Origin: Candidatus Aphodousia gallistercoris | GTDB lineage: Bacteria; Pseudomonadota; Gammaproteobacteria; Burkholderiales; Burkholderiaceae_F | Direction: 5' to 3' | DNA: 45,351 bases | Assembly: GCA_018714185.1 (NCBI GenBank) | Contig: DVNT01000022.1 | Span: 1 to 45,351, forward strand | In this document: positions 24,128 through 33,074 of the stretch, piece by piece | How positions within the stretch are numbered: position 1 is the stretch's first letter | How the letters are laid out: the number at the start of each line of letters is the position of its first letter | Notes under the pieces: model-generated | Told to the model about the DNA's origin: nothing | Databases searched by the model: none | Seen by the model: the letters and a program-made list of their open reading frames with translations, nothing else | Made by a program: the position numbers and the translations under genes

Positions 24128-25640
24128 AGAAAAAGGTAGCAAGCCCAAGGAAAATCAAAAAGCCGCCGCTATCGGTGATGAAAGTCAAAAGGACTGAACT
24201 GCCCATGGCAGGATCCCGCCCGAAATGCTTGAGCGTCAAAGGGACAATCAGGCCGACGATCGCACCTACGATAATATTGAGCAGCATGGCCAAGAACATC
24301 ACCAACCCCAACTTCATTCCCAATTCGCTGTCGGCATAAAGCAGCCAGGCCAAACCGCCCGCGATAGCCCCCCAAATCAACCCGTTAATCAAGGCCACGC
24401 AGAATTCTTTCTTAAAGAGGTCTAACTGGTTGGCGCTTGTCACTTGCCCCATGGCCAGCGAGCGGACCAAAAGCGTTAACGTTTGGTTGCCCGTATTACC
24501 GGCAATGCCGGCAACAATCGGCAAAAGCGTTGCCAAGGCAACGACCTTCGAAATCGTCCCTTCAAAGCAGCTGATCACGCGGGAAGCAAAAAAGGCCGTG
24601 CAAAGATTCACGCCAAGCCAAATCCAGCGACTTTTGGCGGCATCCCAAATACTGCCGAACAAGTCCTGCTCGTCGTCCAAGCCGACCGCAGCAAAAGCAT
24701 CTTCGTCGCTTGACTCTCGGATCACATCCATGACTTCATCGACGGTCAACCGCCCGACCAGGCGGCCGGTTTCGTCTACCACCGGCGCACTCACCAAATC
24801 GTAACGCTCGAACGCTTGCGCGGCATCGGTCGCATCGTCCATCGGATTTAACGTAAGGGTGTCCCCGCGCATTAATTCCTTAACGGTTCTTTCGGGATCG
24901 CTCACAATGATTTTGGCCAACGGCAAAATCCCCTTGAGCTTTTGGTGACGGTCAACCACAAAGATCGTATCCGTTAATTCAGGAAGCTCTTCAAACCCCC
25001 TCAAGTAACGAAAGACCATTTCCAAGTTTTCCTCTTCCCGGACCGAAACAATTTCAAAGTCCATGCGAGCGCCCACGCTGTCCTCAGGATAGCTCATGGC
25101 GGCACGCAACTGGGCACGCTCCTTGGTTGTCAAGCCTTCCTGAACTTCGGCGATCACATCCGGCGGCAAATCATCGACCAAGTCGGCAATTTCGTCGGTG
25201 TCCAAATTTTCCATGGCATCGACGAGTTCTTCGCGATCCATGGCATCGATCAAAGTTTCACGAACGCCGTCATTGACCTCAACCAGCACGTCGCCGTCCT
25301 GGTTGGGCTTGACCAAATCCCACACGATCATACGATCGTCAGTGGGCAATGCTTCCAAGATGTAAGCGATATCGGCCGGATGCAAGGGCTCCAATATCTT
25401 GGAGATTTCCGCCTTGACCTGAAGGGTCAGGCCGTCGCGGATTTCCTGCTCCTGCTGGTCCGTCAGCGCTCCGGTGGAGCTGATTTTGCGGCGATTTTCT
25501 TCGCTTTTTTCAATGCATTCCTGAATGCGTGCGAGGGCACGACTGGCTAGCTCAGGCTCGCGAGCTGGTGCAGCCGGCTTGGCGACAGCCGCAACTGCCG
25601 GCACTTTGGCGGCAGCTTCGGGACGGGCGTCCATGGTCAT
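24120..25640 (-). CDS. mgtE: Magnesium transporter MgtE
   Basis: Mg2+ channel of 506 residues. In order: an unusual Ala/Pro-rich tail (residues 1-30), the cytoplasmic MgtE N-domain (about 70-190, with LHPADIAYILEALP and LPPDVIAEV), two CBS domains (about 195-320), and five membrane helices (about 335-506). The conserved pore segment PIVAGIAGNTGNQTLTLLVRSLA and the final GSSVLLTFITDSGGF are intact. The CBS and N-domains sense cytosolic Mg2+ and close the channel. The start ATG at 25640 has AGAGGGGGAG upstream; a second ATG two codons later is possible. It converges on rsmE and overlaps it by 8 nt. Upstream lies a leader with inverted repeats. Confidence 0.95.
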   Translation of the reverse strand: MTMDARPEAAAKVPAVAAVAKPAAPAREPELASRALARIQECIEKSEENRRKISSTGALTDQQEQEIRDGLTLQVKAEISKILEPLHPADIAYILEALPTDDRMIVWDLVKPNQDGDVLVEVNDGVRETLIDAMDREELVDAMENLDTDEIADLVDDLPPDVIAEVQEGLTTKERAQLRAAMSYPEDSVGARMDFEIVSVREEENLEMVFRYLRGFEELPELTDTIFVVDRHQKLKGILPLAKIIVSDPERTVKELMRGDTLTLNPMDDATDAAQAFERYDLVSAPVVDETGRLVGRLTVDEVMDVIRESSDEDAFAAVGLDDEQDLFGSIWDAAKSRWIWLGVNLCTAFFASRVISCFEGTISKVVALATLLPIVAGIAGNTGNQTLTLLVRSLAMGQVTSANQLDLFKKEFCVALINGLIWGAIAGGLAWLLYADSELGMKLGLVMFLAMLLNIIVGAIVGLIVPLTLKHFGRDPAMGSSVLLTFITDSGGFLIFLGLATFFFR

Positions 25641-25671
25641 CGTCTCCCCCTCTAGAAATGAATGAAAAACC

Positions 25672-25770
25672 GTTTGTGCAGGATCTGTTTTTCCTGCCGG
25701 GCCTAAATTTACCGCATTTTATCACCGACATATGACATTTCTTCAATCTCGGCGGGCAGCCTGCACAAAC
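25672..25770 (-). promoter_or_regulatory. Upstream region of mgtE with promoter and nested inverted repeats
   Basis: GTTTGTGCAGG (25672-25682) and CCTGCACAAAC (25760-25770) are a perfect 11 bp inverted repeat. Between them, on the minus strand, is an extended -10, TGA-TAAAAT, which would start transcription near 25706. The resulting short leader can also form GCAGG-CCTGC followed by a T-rich stretch. Read-through from the upstream dipeptidase gene would instead form the long stem. No known Mg riboswitch was recognised. Confidence 0.45.
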
Positions 25771-25799
25771 AAAAATCCCGCAGAGGTTTTCCACGGGAC
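25771..25799 (-). terminator. Terminator of the second C69 dipeptidase gene
   Basis: On the minus strand TCCCG and CGGGA form a short stem followed by TTTTTG, 25 nt beyond the stop codon. The stem is only 5 bp, so it may be leaky. Confidence 0.65.
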
Positions 25800-25823
25800 T
25801 TTTGCTCAATGAGCCGCTAAAAG

Positions 25824-27629
25824 CTACTTAACGATTTTCACCGTGTCATAGCCGGCCACCGGCTTGCCGTTGACCTTCGTAAAGAGGAACAATTCCGTAT
25901 TGACCCCTTCAAAAGTCGTCGCCACGGCGCCCTTGACCGGGAAGGTAATCACGGCATCTTGCATGCCGTCCCCGTTCACATCTTTAAAGGCTACCTTAAC
26001 GGGCTTAGCACGTTGACGGTTCAGTTCGTCGTTTCCGTCAGACCAGGCTGAACCGAATTCCGTGACGCTTTGATCAAGCTTGGTGGCATCAAAGCCCTTC
26101 TTGGAGAAGAGGACGACATCAACCGTGCCCTTTTCATCGCTTAAGCTCAACGTATCACGGGTAACAAACACATCCCATTGGGCAGCCTTTTGCAGCACGC
26201 GCGAAGCTGCGCCCAAGGCTTCGTTGTAATTGAGTACGTTAAACTCATGCAAGAACCGGCGGGCGCGTTCACGGTCGACCGTAGCCAGCGTCTTGGCGCG
26301 AGATTCGATGCCGGGCAACTGTTCGGCCTTGCTCTTTTCAAAGTCTTCGATTCCCTCAATCACGTCTTCACGGAGATCGGGCATCCAATCGAGGAACTGT
26401 TGGGCAAGCACGAACGTATAGACATTGCGGTCAATCGAGTAGCCCAACTGTTCGGCCGTTGCATGGAATTGGGCTTGCGTGCCGGTCTTCGGGTCCATGA
26501 AAGACTGCGCGGCTGCCGGCCCTGCCAACGGGAAAGCCGGCACATAAGCCGTCTCATACGGACGGGCGTTCGAGCGCCAAGCCACCGTCAAAAGCGGGTC
26601 ATGGGCCATCTTGAAGACGACGCTATCGTGCGTATCGATGTTGCCGATATCGCGCAGGTCATACAAATGCCAACCGGCCACGGAGCGGTCGACTTGATCG
26701 GACTGCGCACGCATGACTTTTTGAATGTCCTGCACCGTCACCTTGTCCTTCGGGATGATGGACTGGGGAATCGCGTTGTGGTCTTCAGGCATCTTGCCCG
26801 TCATCACCTTCATGAACGTTTGTACGCGCTGCTTATTCCAATCGGCAGCCCGACGGCGGTCGGGTTGATAGGCTTCGCGGAAATTAAAGTCGGAATAGTC
26901 CCCCGCTTTCGCCGGCTTATACGTTCCGATCTTAATGGCATGCTCGATCAGGTCGGGCGAGGCGATAAAGTTTTCCTTATCGCTCAGATCCACTTTCGTA
27001 AAGGAGTAGGAGTTGGCCAAGAAAGAAATTTCGTTATCCTGGACCTTGCGGGCCAAATAACGGTGGCCGCGCAACAAAGCAATTTGCCAAGCCTCATTGC
27101 GGTCGGCAAAGGTGTAAGTACGGCCTTCGTGCGTGTATCCGTACTTTGTCGTCAATTCGATGGCGATATCAACGGCTTCGCGGGCCGTATGGGCACGCTC
27201 GGCAACGATACGGCGGATGCCGTAACCGATGCCGCCGTTGTTGACGGATTCATCCTTTTCCACCGTGTCGCCGCAATTATTAGAAACGACGACAACGCCG
27301 GCCTCATTGACAAAGCCGTCCGAGAAGCTGTAGCCGTCGGGGGCTAAGGTTTGAGTCCACCAAAAGCCTAACGTCTTTTCCACTTGAGGAATCTTGGCCG
27401 CCGTGGGCTCATACACAAGCATTTCCCCTTTCTTATGCGTAGCAGCGGGCACCCAATATTGGCTCGTGATAATACGGCGATCGTTATCTTCATTGTGTCC
27501 GACCAAAATTTCACCGGTCGCCGAAGCATCTTTGCCGACGACCACCGTAAAGCAAGCTTGTGCAGACATGGCTGTACCTACCAGTAATGCGGCGACCGAA
27601 GCCGCCAATAACGTTTTCTTGAAAGCCAT
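25824..27629 (-). CDS. Secreted C69-family dipeptidase with extra C-terminal domain
   Basis: Ntn-hydrolase dipeptidase of 601 residues. A signal peptide (1-25, ending TAMSAQA) is followed by Cys26 in CFTVVVGKDASATGE, the expected N-terminal nucleophile after cleavage. Later motifs GHNEDNDRR and VSNNCGDT fit the family. About 100 residues at the C-terminus are absent from the paralogue at 21732-23231. They contain DVNGDGMQD near residue 549, a DxNxDGxxD loop typical of calcium-binding FG-GAP/dockerin-like repeats, within a beta-rich segment. The ATG at 27629 has GGAGG upstream; the 11-codon longer frame lacks support. GCCCG-TTA-CGGGC forms a small hairpin just before the ribosome site. Confidence 0.88.
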   Translation of the reverse strand: MAFKKTLLAASVAALLVGTAMSAQACFTVVVGKDASATGEILVGHNEDNDRRIITSQYWVPAATHKKGEMLVYEPTAAKIPQVEKTLGFWWTQTLAPDGYSFSDGFVNEAGVVVVSNNCGDTVEKDESVNNGGIGYGIRRIVAERAHTAREAVDIAIELTTKYGYTHEGRTYTFADRNEAWQIALLRGHRYLARKVQDNEISFLANSYSFTKVDLSDKENFIASPDLIEHAIKIGTYKPAKAGDYSDFNFREAYQPDRRRAADWNKQRVQTFMKVMTGKMPEDHNAIPQSIIPKDKVTVQDIQKVMRAQSDQVDRSVAGWHLYDLRDIGNIDTHDSVVFKMAHDPLLTVAWRSNARPYETAYVPAFPLAGPAAAQSFMDPKTGTQAQFHATAEQLGYSIDRNVYTFVLAQQFLDWMPDLREDVIEGIEDFEKSKAEQLPGIESRAKTLATVDRERARRFLHEFNVLNYNEALGAASRVLQKAAQWDVFVTRDTLSLSDEKGTVDVVLFSKKGFDATKLDQSVTEFGSAWSDGNDELNRQRAKPVKVAFKDVNGDGMQDAVITFPVKGAVATTFEGVNTELFLFTKVNGKPVAGYDTVKIVK

Positions 27630-27718
27630 AGAAGATCCTCCTGCAGCCCGTAACGGGCGCAAAAATTAGTCAAGAACACTCTTCAGCATAGGCTTTCCTG
27701 AGGAAAACAACAATTGAT

Positions 27719-29704
27719 TTAACTCAAACTACTATCGGAATCGGTTGGCTCGGCTTGTGCGTGATCGTCTACAGCCGGCGCCTGCGCTTCCATTTCCGCT
27801 TCTTCCGCGTCAAGCGCATCGACATCGGTTTCATCGAGCACTTGCTTGAGCTTGGCCTCAAGCAGCACATCAATGTAGTCCACGCCGAGGATGTCCAAGA
27901 GTATCTTTTGCCCCCGGGGCAGCTCCGGCAGTCCCGGCATGCGCTGCATGAAAGGCAAACCTTCAATGCGGATCAATTCACCCTTGACCACAACGGCTTC
28001 GATCGTCTTAAAGCCCTCTTGCTCGATATAGCGCAGGCTCCAGTAGCGCTCCATTTTGCGCTGGAATTCGTTATAGGCCCCGTAGGTCAAGGTAAAGTTC
28101 GAAACGATGGTGTACAGATCGGTGTCGCTTGGCCGGTAGCTCGGCTCGCGATCAAGCACTGCGCTAATCAGCTGGCGCTGGTTAACCAAGTCAACGTAGC
28201 GGCGCAAGGGCGATGTGCACCAAGCATATTGCGGCACGCCCATTCCATCGTGCGGCCCGGGGGTCGTGCTCATCTTGACGCGCCCCATGCTTTGGGAGCG
28301 GTAGATACCGGCAACACCCATTTCTTCAAGCCAACCGCCCCAAGTCGTATTGGCAAAAATCATCAACTCGCCCACAGCCAAATCGAGCGGCGAACCGCGG
28401 CGACGCGATTTAAGGTGAATCACGGCATCTTCGCCCTCGCCTTCGAGGTCAAAGCTCCACTCCACCTTGCCCAGCGGCTCGGGCCGGCCTCGAACGGCTT
28501 CCCGGTCGGCCAGGCACTTTTTGGCAAACTTCCACAACCAAGTAATTTCCTCAGCAAACGGGTGCTTGACCGTCCCGGCTAAAAGTTTTTCTTCGGTGAA
28601 ATCATCCTCGATGAGGTCATAGCGGATGTTTTCTTTGACGGCAATCTTTTCCAGGTGCGTCTCCGTAGCTCTTACTTCCAAGCTATCGCGGTCGATGACG
28701 GCATACAACGACAAGCACGGTACGGCTCGCCCGATATCGAGCGAGTACTCCTTGATCCAGTCCTCGGGCAGCATCGTTGTCTTAATGCCGGGGGCGTACA
28801 CGGTGGATAAACGGGAGCGGGCAAAGCGGTCGATGTCGCTATCGCGATCAATCCCCAAGCTGGGAGCTGCGATGTGAATACCGATACGAATTTGGTTGCC
28901 GTCAACGTATTCCACACTGGTGGCGTCATCAATTTCCGTTGTCGAAGAGTCGTCAATGGAAAAAGCTTTGACATTGGCCAACGGCAAATTATCCCAATCG
29001 GTTTCGGTCGGCTTACTTAAGCTCGCAGGGAAACCTTTGCCTTTCGGAAAATACTCGGCGTAGAAACTATCCACATGCCAACGGTAGGGCGAGCGGATAG
29101 CGCCGAGCTCCAACAATAGCCTCAGAGGCGGCATGCGCTTTTCACTGGCCGCATCCGAAAGTGCCTTCCAAGCCGTCGTATTCTTGTCGGGCGAAATGAT
29201 CAGCTGGATGGCTTGAGCAGCAATAGCCTCGGGAACCGTTCCCTCATCGACCATCTGCCGCACCCAGGCCTTGCGCTGCTCTTCGGCCAAGCGCTTTTTC
29301 TCAAGCGCTGCCAAAGCAGCCTTTAAAATCTCTTCCGGTGCCCGGCGATAGTTGCCGCGTCCCTTGCGGTGGAAATAAACCGGATTGTCGTGCAAGACGA
29401 GCAGCGTCGCCACTCGTTGAACAACGGTAGCGCTTTCCCCAAAATAGTCCTTCGCGATGGTTTCAAACTGAAACTCCCCTTCCGGGGCGACTTCCCAAAG
29501 AAAATTTACGTCCATCTCGGCTGCAATCTCCTGGGCTAGGGCCATAACCTGATTAGCCGCCGGCGTTTCGAAGCTAAAGAAGACGTGTCCCCCTTTGACT
29601 TTTGTTCTGCGACCGGTCACCAATTCAACCTGGTAAGCATTGCCCGTCTGGGACAGCACGGTTCCTACTTTAAATGTGCCGTCTTCCTCAAAAAACAAAA
29701 ACAT
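27719..29704 (-). CDS. RNB-domain exoribonuclease, RNase II/R superfamily
   Basis: 3'-5' exoribonuclease of 661 residues. The RNB catalytic domain spans about 240-560, with the metal-binding aspartates in FSIDDSSTTEIDDATS and the arginine motif CTSPLRRYVDLVNQRQL. The N-terminal region differs from classical RNase II and R, and the clear S1 and cold-shock domains are not obvious. The last 40 residues are acidic and low-complexity. Betaproteobacteria often carry such an RNB protein beside mpl and yqiA. It is the last gene of the operon mpl-yqiA-marC-RNB and starts 11 nt after marC. No obvious terminator follows before the next gene on the same strand. Confidence 0.88.
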   Translation of the reverse strand: MFLFFEEDGTFKVGTVLSQTGNAYQVELVTGRRTKVKGGHVFFSFETPAANQVMALAQEIAAEMDVNFLWEVAPEGEFQFETIAKDYFGESATVVQRVATLLVLHDNPVYFHRKGRGNYRRAPEEILKAALAALEKKRLAEEQRKAWVRQMVDEGTVPEAIAAQAIQLIISPDKNTTAWKALSDAASEKRMPPLRLLLELGAIRSPYRWHVDSFYAEYFPKGKGFPASLSKPTETDWDNLPLANVKAFSIDDSSTTEIDDATSVEYVDGNQIRIGIHIAAPSLGIDRDSDIDRFARSRLSTVYAPGIKTTMLPEDWIKEYSLDIGRAVPCLSLYAVIDRDSLEVRATETHLEKIAVKENIRYDLIEDDFTEEKLLAGTVKHPFAEEITWLWKFAKKCLADREAVRGRPEPLGKVEWSFDLEGEGEDAVIHLKSRRRGSPLDLAVGELMIFANTTWGGWLEEMGVAGIYRSQSMGRVKMSTTPGPHDGMGVPQYAWCTSPLRRYVDLVNQRQLISAVLDREPSYRPSDTDLYTIVSNFTLTYGAYNEFQRKMERYWSLRYIEQEGFKTIEAVVVKGELIRIEGLPFMQRMPGLPELPRGQKILLDILGVDYIDVLLEAKLKQVLDETDVDALDAEEAEMEAQAPAVDDHAQAEPTDSDSSLS

Positions 29705-29715
29705 CCAAACGCTCC

Positions 29716-30315
29716 TTAAAACGTCGTCTTAATAAAATCAGTGATTCCCGATAAAAACATCTGAACGGCCATGGCCGCCAAAATAAGACCCATCAGTCGT
29801 TCAAATGCCGAAGTCGTGCGCTCGCCCACCACGTTTTGCAGCCGCTCGGCAAAAATCAACACGGCGGCGCTTCCGACACAGGTGATCACGACAATGCTGA
29901 GCCACTCCAGAATGCGATCGGGGTCGCTGCCGACAAGCAACAAAATGGTTGCCAGCGTCGACGGTCCGGCAATGGCCGGAACCGCAAGCGGAACAATAAA
30001 CGGCTCACCGAACGGGGTCTCACCAAAGACCCCTTCCTTGGACGGGAATACCATGCGAATTGCCATCAAAAGGACAATCAAACCGCCGCCGATCGATAGC
30101 GCCGCTTGGCTTAGCCCCAACGCATCTAAGAACGCCCGGCCGCCGAAAGCAAAGACTGCCAGCACCAAGCCGGCTATGCCGCACTCTCGAATAATGACCC
30201 AAGCCCTGCGCTTGGGAGAAACCGACTTCAAGCAGGCGACAAAAACCGGAATATTACCGAAGGGATCGGCCATTAAAAACATCAGCAACAAGGCTGAAAC
30301 AAAAGTATGCTCCAT
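29716..30315 (-). CDS. MarC-family (UPF0056) inner-membrane protein
   Basis: Membrane protein of 199 residues with six hydrophobic segments. Family signatures are MADPFGNIPVFV at 16-27 and PLAVPAIAGPSTLATILLL in the middle, an internal repeat of the P-x-x-P/G type. The family was once thought to confer multiple antibiotic resistance, but this has been withdrawn, and the transported compound is not established (some members are annotated as amino-acid transporters). It lies 8 nt after yqiA and 11 nt before the RNB gene, clearly within the operon. Confidence 0.88.
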   Translation of the reverse strand: MEHTFVSALLLMFLMADPFGNIPVFVACLKSVSPKRRAWVIIRECGIAGLVLAVFAFGGRAFLDALGLSQAALSIGGGLIVLLMAIRMVFPSKEGVFGETPFGEPFIVPLAVPAIAGPSTLATILLLVGSDPDRILEWLSIVVITCVGSAAVLIFAERLQNVVGERTTSAFERLMGLILAAMAVQMFLSGITDFIKTTF

Positions 30316-30323
30316 TTAGCACA

Positions 30324-30884
30324 TCACTTTCTCAAAAACGAGGTGATTTTGGGCAGGCATTGCTCAAAGTGCTCAATCTGGTGATTATTACCGGCTAGGA
30401 GCACTTGCTCGCAAGCAGCATATTTCTTTTGAGCCAAGTGCCAATCAAGCACTTCGTCGTTGGTTGATAAAAAAACAAGGTACCGGCCCACCCGCGTGGG
30501 CTCAACCGACATCGCCAGCATTTGCTTTTCAAATTCGGGCTTAACCTCAATTGTGCGGTCCGTGTTATATATCGTCTGCACTCCCAAATAATTTTTCACC
30601 ACTTCCCATGGTTGCGTGGCCGGATTCAAAAGAACGGCCTTGCAGCCGATTTTTTCGGCCAACCACGTTGCGTAAAAACCGCCCAGGCTTGATCCGACCA
30701 AACACAGTTCGCACGGGTTAACATCCCGGACGGCGTCCATCAAAATGCGCTGCACCTTCTCGGGCTCTTCATTCAGATCCGGCGCTCGTACCTCATCGGT
30801 ACGGCCGAAGGCCTCTCGAAGAATACGGCCCTTCTTGCTTGCCGGCGAAGAGCGAAAACCGTGCAAATACATAATGACCATCAT
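30324..30884 (-). CDS. yqiA: YqiA/YcfP-family alpha/beta-hydrolase (esterase)
   Basis: Small alpha/beta hydrolase of 186 residues. The nucleophile elbow GSSLGG places Ser66 as the catalytic serine. The oxyanion-region motif is YLHGFRSSPASKKG at 6-19, and the late histidine is in GNNHQIEHF. E. coli YqiA hydrolyses short acyl esters such as palmitoyl-CoA and p-nitrophenyl esters; its physiological substrate is unknown. The ATG overlaps the mpl stop by 4 nt (ATGA) with AAGGAGG inside the end of mpl, so translation is coupled. It starts with two adjacent methionine codons. Confidence 0.88.
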   Translation of the reverse strand: MMVIMYLHGFRSSPASKKGRILREAFGRTDEVRAPDLNEEPEKVQRILMDAVRDVNPCELCLVGSSLGGFYATWLAEKIGCKAVLLNPATQPWEVVKNYLGVQTIYNTDRTIEVKPEFEKQMLAMSVEPTRVGRYLVFLSTNDEVLDWHLAQKKYAACEQVLLAGNNHQIEHFEQCLPKITSFLRK

Positions 30885-32218
30885 GCCTCCTTCAATGCCT
30901 TCAAGAGCTTCTCATGGATGCCGCCGAAGCCGCCGTTGCTCATCACCAAAATCGTATCCCCGGCACGAGCCCGGGATACGCCCGCTGCAACCGTCTCTTC
31001 AATGCTATGGCAAACTTGAGCCTTCTCGCCCAAAGCTCTCAGAGCCTCCGAAGCATCCCAGCCCAAGGAGGGCGCCGCATAGCAAACGACCGCATCAGCT
31101 GCGGACAAACTCTCGGCCAAGCGCTCTTTCATGGTGCCAAGCTTCATGGTATTGCTACGGGGCTCAAAAACAGCGATCAAGCGCGAGCCTTCGGCCAACT
31201 TTGCCCTCATCGCAGCGATTGTTTCGGCAATGGCCGTCGGATGATGGGCAAAGTCATCGACAACGGCTACGCCGCGGGCAACTCCTTTGAGCTCCATGCG
31301 GCGCTTAACACCGGCAAAGCGCGAGAGCGCCTGCAAAGCTTGGTGCGGGTCAACGCCCAAGTGATTAGCGGCCGCAACCGCCGCCGAGGCATTGAGCGCA
31401 TTGTGCTCGCCGAGCAACGGCAGCTCAAGCTTTCCGCAGCAGCGGCTTCCTTGATAGAGGCTGCCGTCTTGAAGATGCCACCCTTTTTCAGAATTAAAGA
31501 ATTCGCACTCGCTATATAGGCCGCGCTCAAGGACCCGACCGAGCGCCTCAGAGCGGGCATTAACGATCAGGCGAGCATTTTGCGCCATGGTTCTCACCAA
31601 ATGGTGAAACTGCGTCTCGATAGCCTGCAAATTGGGAAAGATGTCGGCGTGATCATACTCAAGATTATTAAGAATGGCCGTTTTAGGCCGATAATGCACG
31701 AATTTGGAGCGCTTATCAAAAAAACATGTGTCGTACTCATCGCCCTCGATCACAAAGTAGCGAGAATCGGTCAGTCGGGCCGAATGCTCAAAATTAACAG
31801 GCACGCCCCCAATCAAAAACCCCGGGTTTAATCCGGCTTGATCCAAAATCCAAGCCAAGAGCGACGAGGTCGTGGTTTTGCCGTGCGTGCCGGCAACAGT
31901 CAGCACGTGTTTGCCGCACAAAAGCGTCTCTCCAAGCCATTGGGGCCCGGAGGTATAAGGCAGTCCGGCATTAAGAATAGCCTCCAACAAGGGATTGCCT
32001 CGCGAAATGGCATTGCCGATCACCCACAAGTCGGGCTTAATCGAAAGCTGCCCGGCATCAAAGCCCTCAATCAGAGCAATGCCGGCCGAACGCAACTGAT
32101 CGCTCATCGGAGGGTAGACCTTGGCATCGCACCCCGTCACCGTATGACCAGCCGCCTTCGCCAGCTGCGCGACGCCTCCCATGAAGGTCCCGCAAATACC
32201 TAAGATATGAATGTGCAT
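30881..32218 (-). CDS. mpl: UDP-N-acetylmuramate:L-alanyl-gamma-D-glutamyl-meso-diaminopimelate ligase Mpl
   Basis: Murein recycling enzyme that joins the free tripeptide to UDP-MurNAc, feeding cell-wall synthesis. The 445 residues follow the Mur ligase layout. The N-terminal nucleotide-binding motif is HILGICGTFMGGVAQLAK. The ATP P-loop GTHGKTTTSSLLAW lies near residue 113. FVIEGDEYDTCFFDKRSKF and DDFAHHPTAI are typical of Mpl. Its partner in recycling, ampD, is encoded at 37895-38500. It is the first gene of the operon with yqiA, marC and the RNB gene. AAAGGA precedes the ATG. Confidence 0.96.
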   Translation of the reverse strand: MHIHILGICGTFMGGVAQLAKAAGHTVTGCDAKVYPPMSDQLRSAGIALIEGFDAGQLSIKPDLWVIGNAISRGNPLLEAILNAGLPYTSGPQWLGETLLCGKHVLTVAGTHGKTTTSSLLAWILDQAGLNPGFLIGGVPVNFEHSARLTDSRYFVIEGDEYDTCFFDKRSKFVHYRPKTAILNNLEYDHADIFPNLQAIETQFHHLVRTMAQNARLIVNARSEALGRVLERGLYSECEFFNSEKGWHLQDGSLYQGSRCCGKLELPLLGEHNALNASAAVAAANHLGVDPHQALQALSRFAGVKRRMELKGVARGVAVVDDFAHHPTAIAETIAAMRAKLAEGSRLIAVFEPRSNTMKLGTMKERLAESLSAADAVVCYAAPSLGWDASEALRALGEKAQVCHSIEETVAAGVSRARAGDTILVMSNGGFGGIHEKLLKALKEA

Positions 32219-32606
32219 AAAAATCCTTTCTCAGCCGCCACGGCAACGATAATGCATTGTACCGAATGGGACATTGTCTCCTCTGCCCGCTAATGGTAGC
32301 CTCTCTTCGAACAATTGCAATATTTTTATCGGTTCGGCAACAAAAAGAGCTAACTGCAACGATTCGTTGCCGATCATCATGACAAATCCGTCGACCGGCA
32401 GGATAGGACTACCCTAAATGAGGGATCACCTAAACTCATCCGAACAGACGAAATTGAACGAAATTACTAGACTTTTAATGAAAAAAGCATGAAAATTCGT
32501 ACTAAATTACCGTTTTTGCCCGAATTTCATGAAATTGTCATCAACAAGACATCATTCTCTGGCAAATCGAGCACGAATAACTGTACCTATCAAGAGGATT
32601 TGACAA
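32219..32606. other. Intergenic control region between mpl and accB
   Basis: This 388 nt stretch holds the divergent promoters of the mpl and accB operons and no convincing gene. GCAACGA-T-TCGTTGC (32356-32370) is a perfect 15 bp palindrome and the best operator candidate. A possible accB promoter is TTGAAC near 32454 followed 17 nt later by an AT-rich hexamer. The long distance to accB leaves room for a leader of about 130 nt; in other bacteria accB expression is autoregulated, which cannot be judged here. Confidence 0.5.
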
Positions 32607-33065
32607 ATGGATTTACGCAAACTGAAAACGTTAATCGACTTAGTGGCCGAAAGCGGCATTTCCGAATTGGAGGTCACCGAAGAAAACGATAAAGTGCGTA
32701 TCGTCAATAAAGTACAGACGGTGGCAGTGACTGCCCCGGCTCCCGTCGTGGCCGCACCGGCTCCCGCCCCGGTGGCAGCTCCTGCTGCTGCGGCAGCGGC
32801 CGCTCCTGCCCCGGCCGAACCGAAAGTCGAAGGCCAAACGGTGACCTCTCCGATGGTCGGCACGTTCTACCGTGCCCCCAATCCGGGTGCCGAACCCTTC
32901 GTGAAAGTCGGCGACCATGTTGAAGTCGGACAAACGCTCTGCATCATCGAAGCCATGAAGCTTTTGAACGAAATCGAAGCCGAATATAGCGGCACCGTGA
33001 AAGAAATTTGCGTTGAAAACGCTCAACCCGTCGAGTTCGGTCAACCCCTTTTCATCATTGGCTAA
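32607..33065 (+). CDS. accB: Biotin carboxyl carrier protein of acetyl-CoA carboxylase
   Basis: Carries the biotin that shuttles carboxyl groups between AccC and the AccAD carboxyltransferase in the first step of fatty acid synthesis. The 152 residues comprise an N-terminal helix region (1-40), an Ala/Pro-rich linker (about 41-75) and the biotinyl domain (about 77-152). The biotin acceptor is Lys118 in EAMKL, and the thumb insertion [15 protein letters not shown] is present. AAGAGGA precedes the ATG. It leads the operon accB-accC-prmA; accC begins 9 nt after its stop. Confidence 0.97.
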   Translation: MDLRKLKTLIDLVAESGISELEVTEENDKVRIVNKVQTVAVTAPAPVVAAPAPAPVAAPAAAAAAAPAPAEPKVEGQTVTSPMVGTFYRAPNPGAEPFVKVGDHVEVGQTLCIIEAMKLLNEIEAEYSGTVKEICVENAQPVEFGQPLFIIG

Positions 33066-33074
33066 TTGCAGAAT

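Noticed and set aside
26178-27347. 389-codon plus-strand frame opposite the second C69 dipeptidase
   Set aside because: Antisense to a gene with signal peptide, catalytic Cys and full family match; no ribosome site or recognisable domain.
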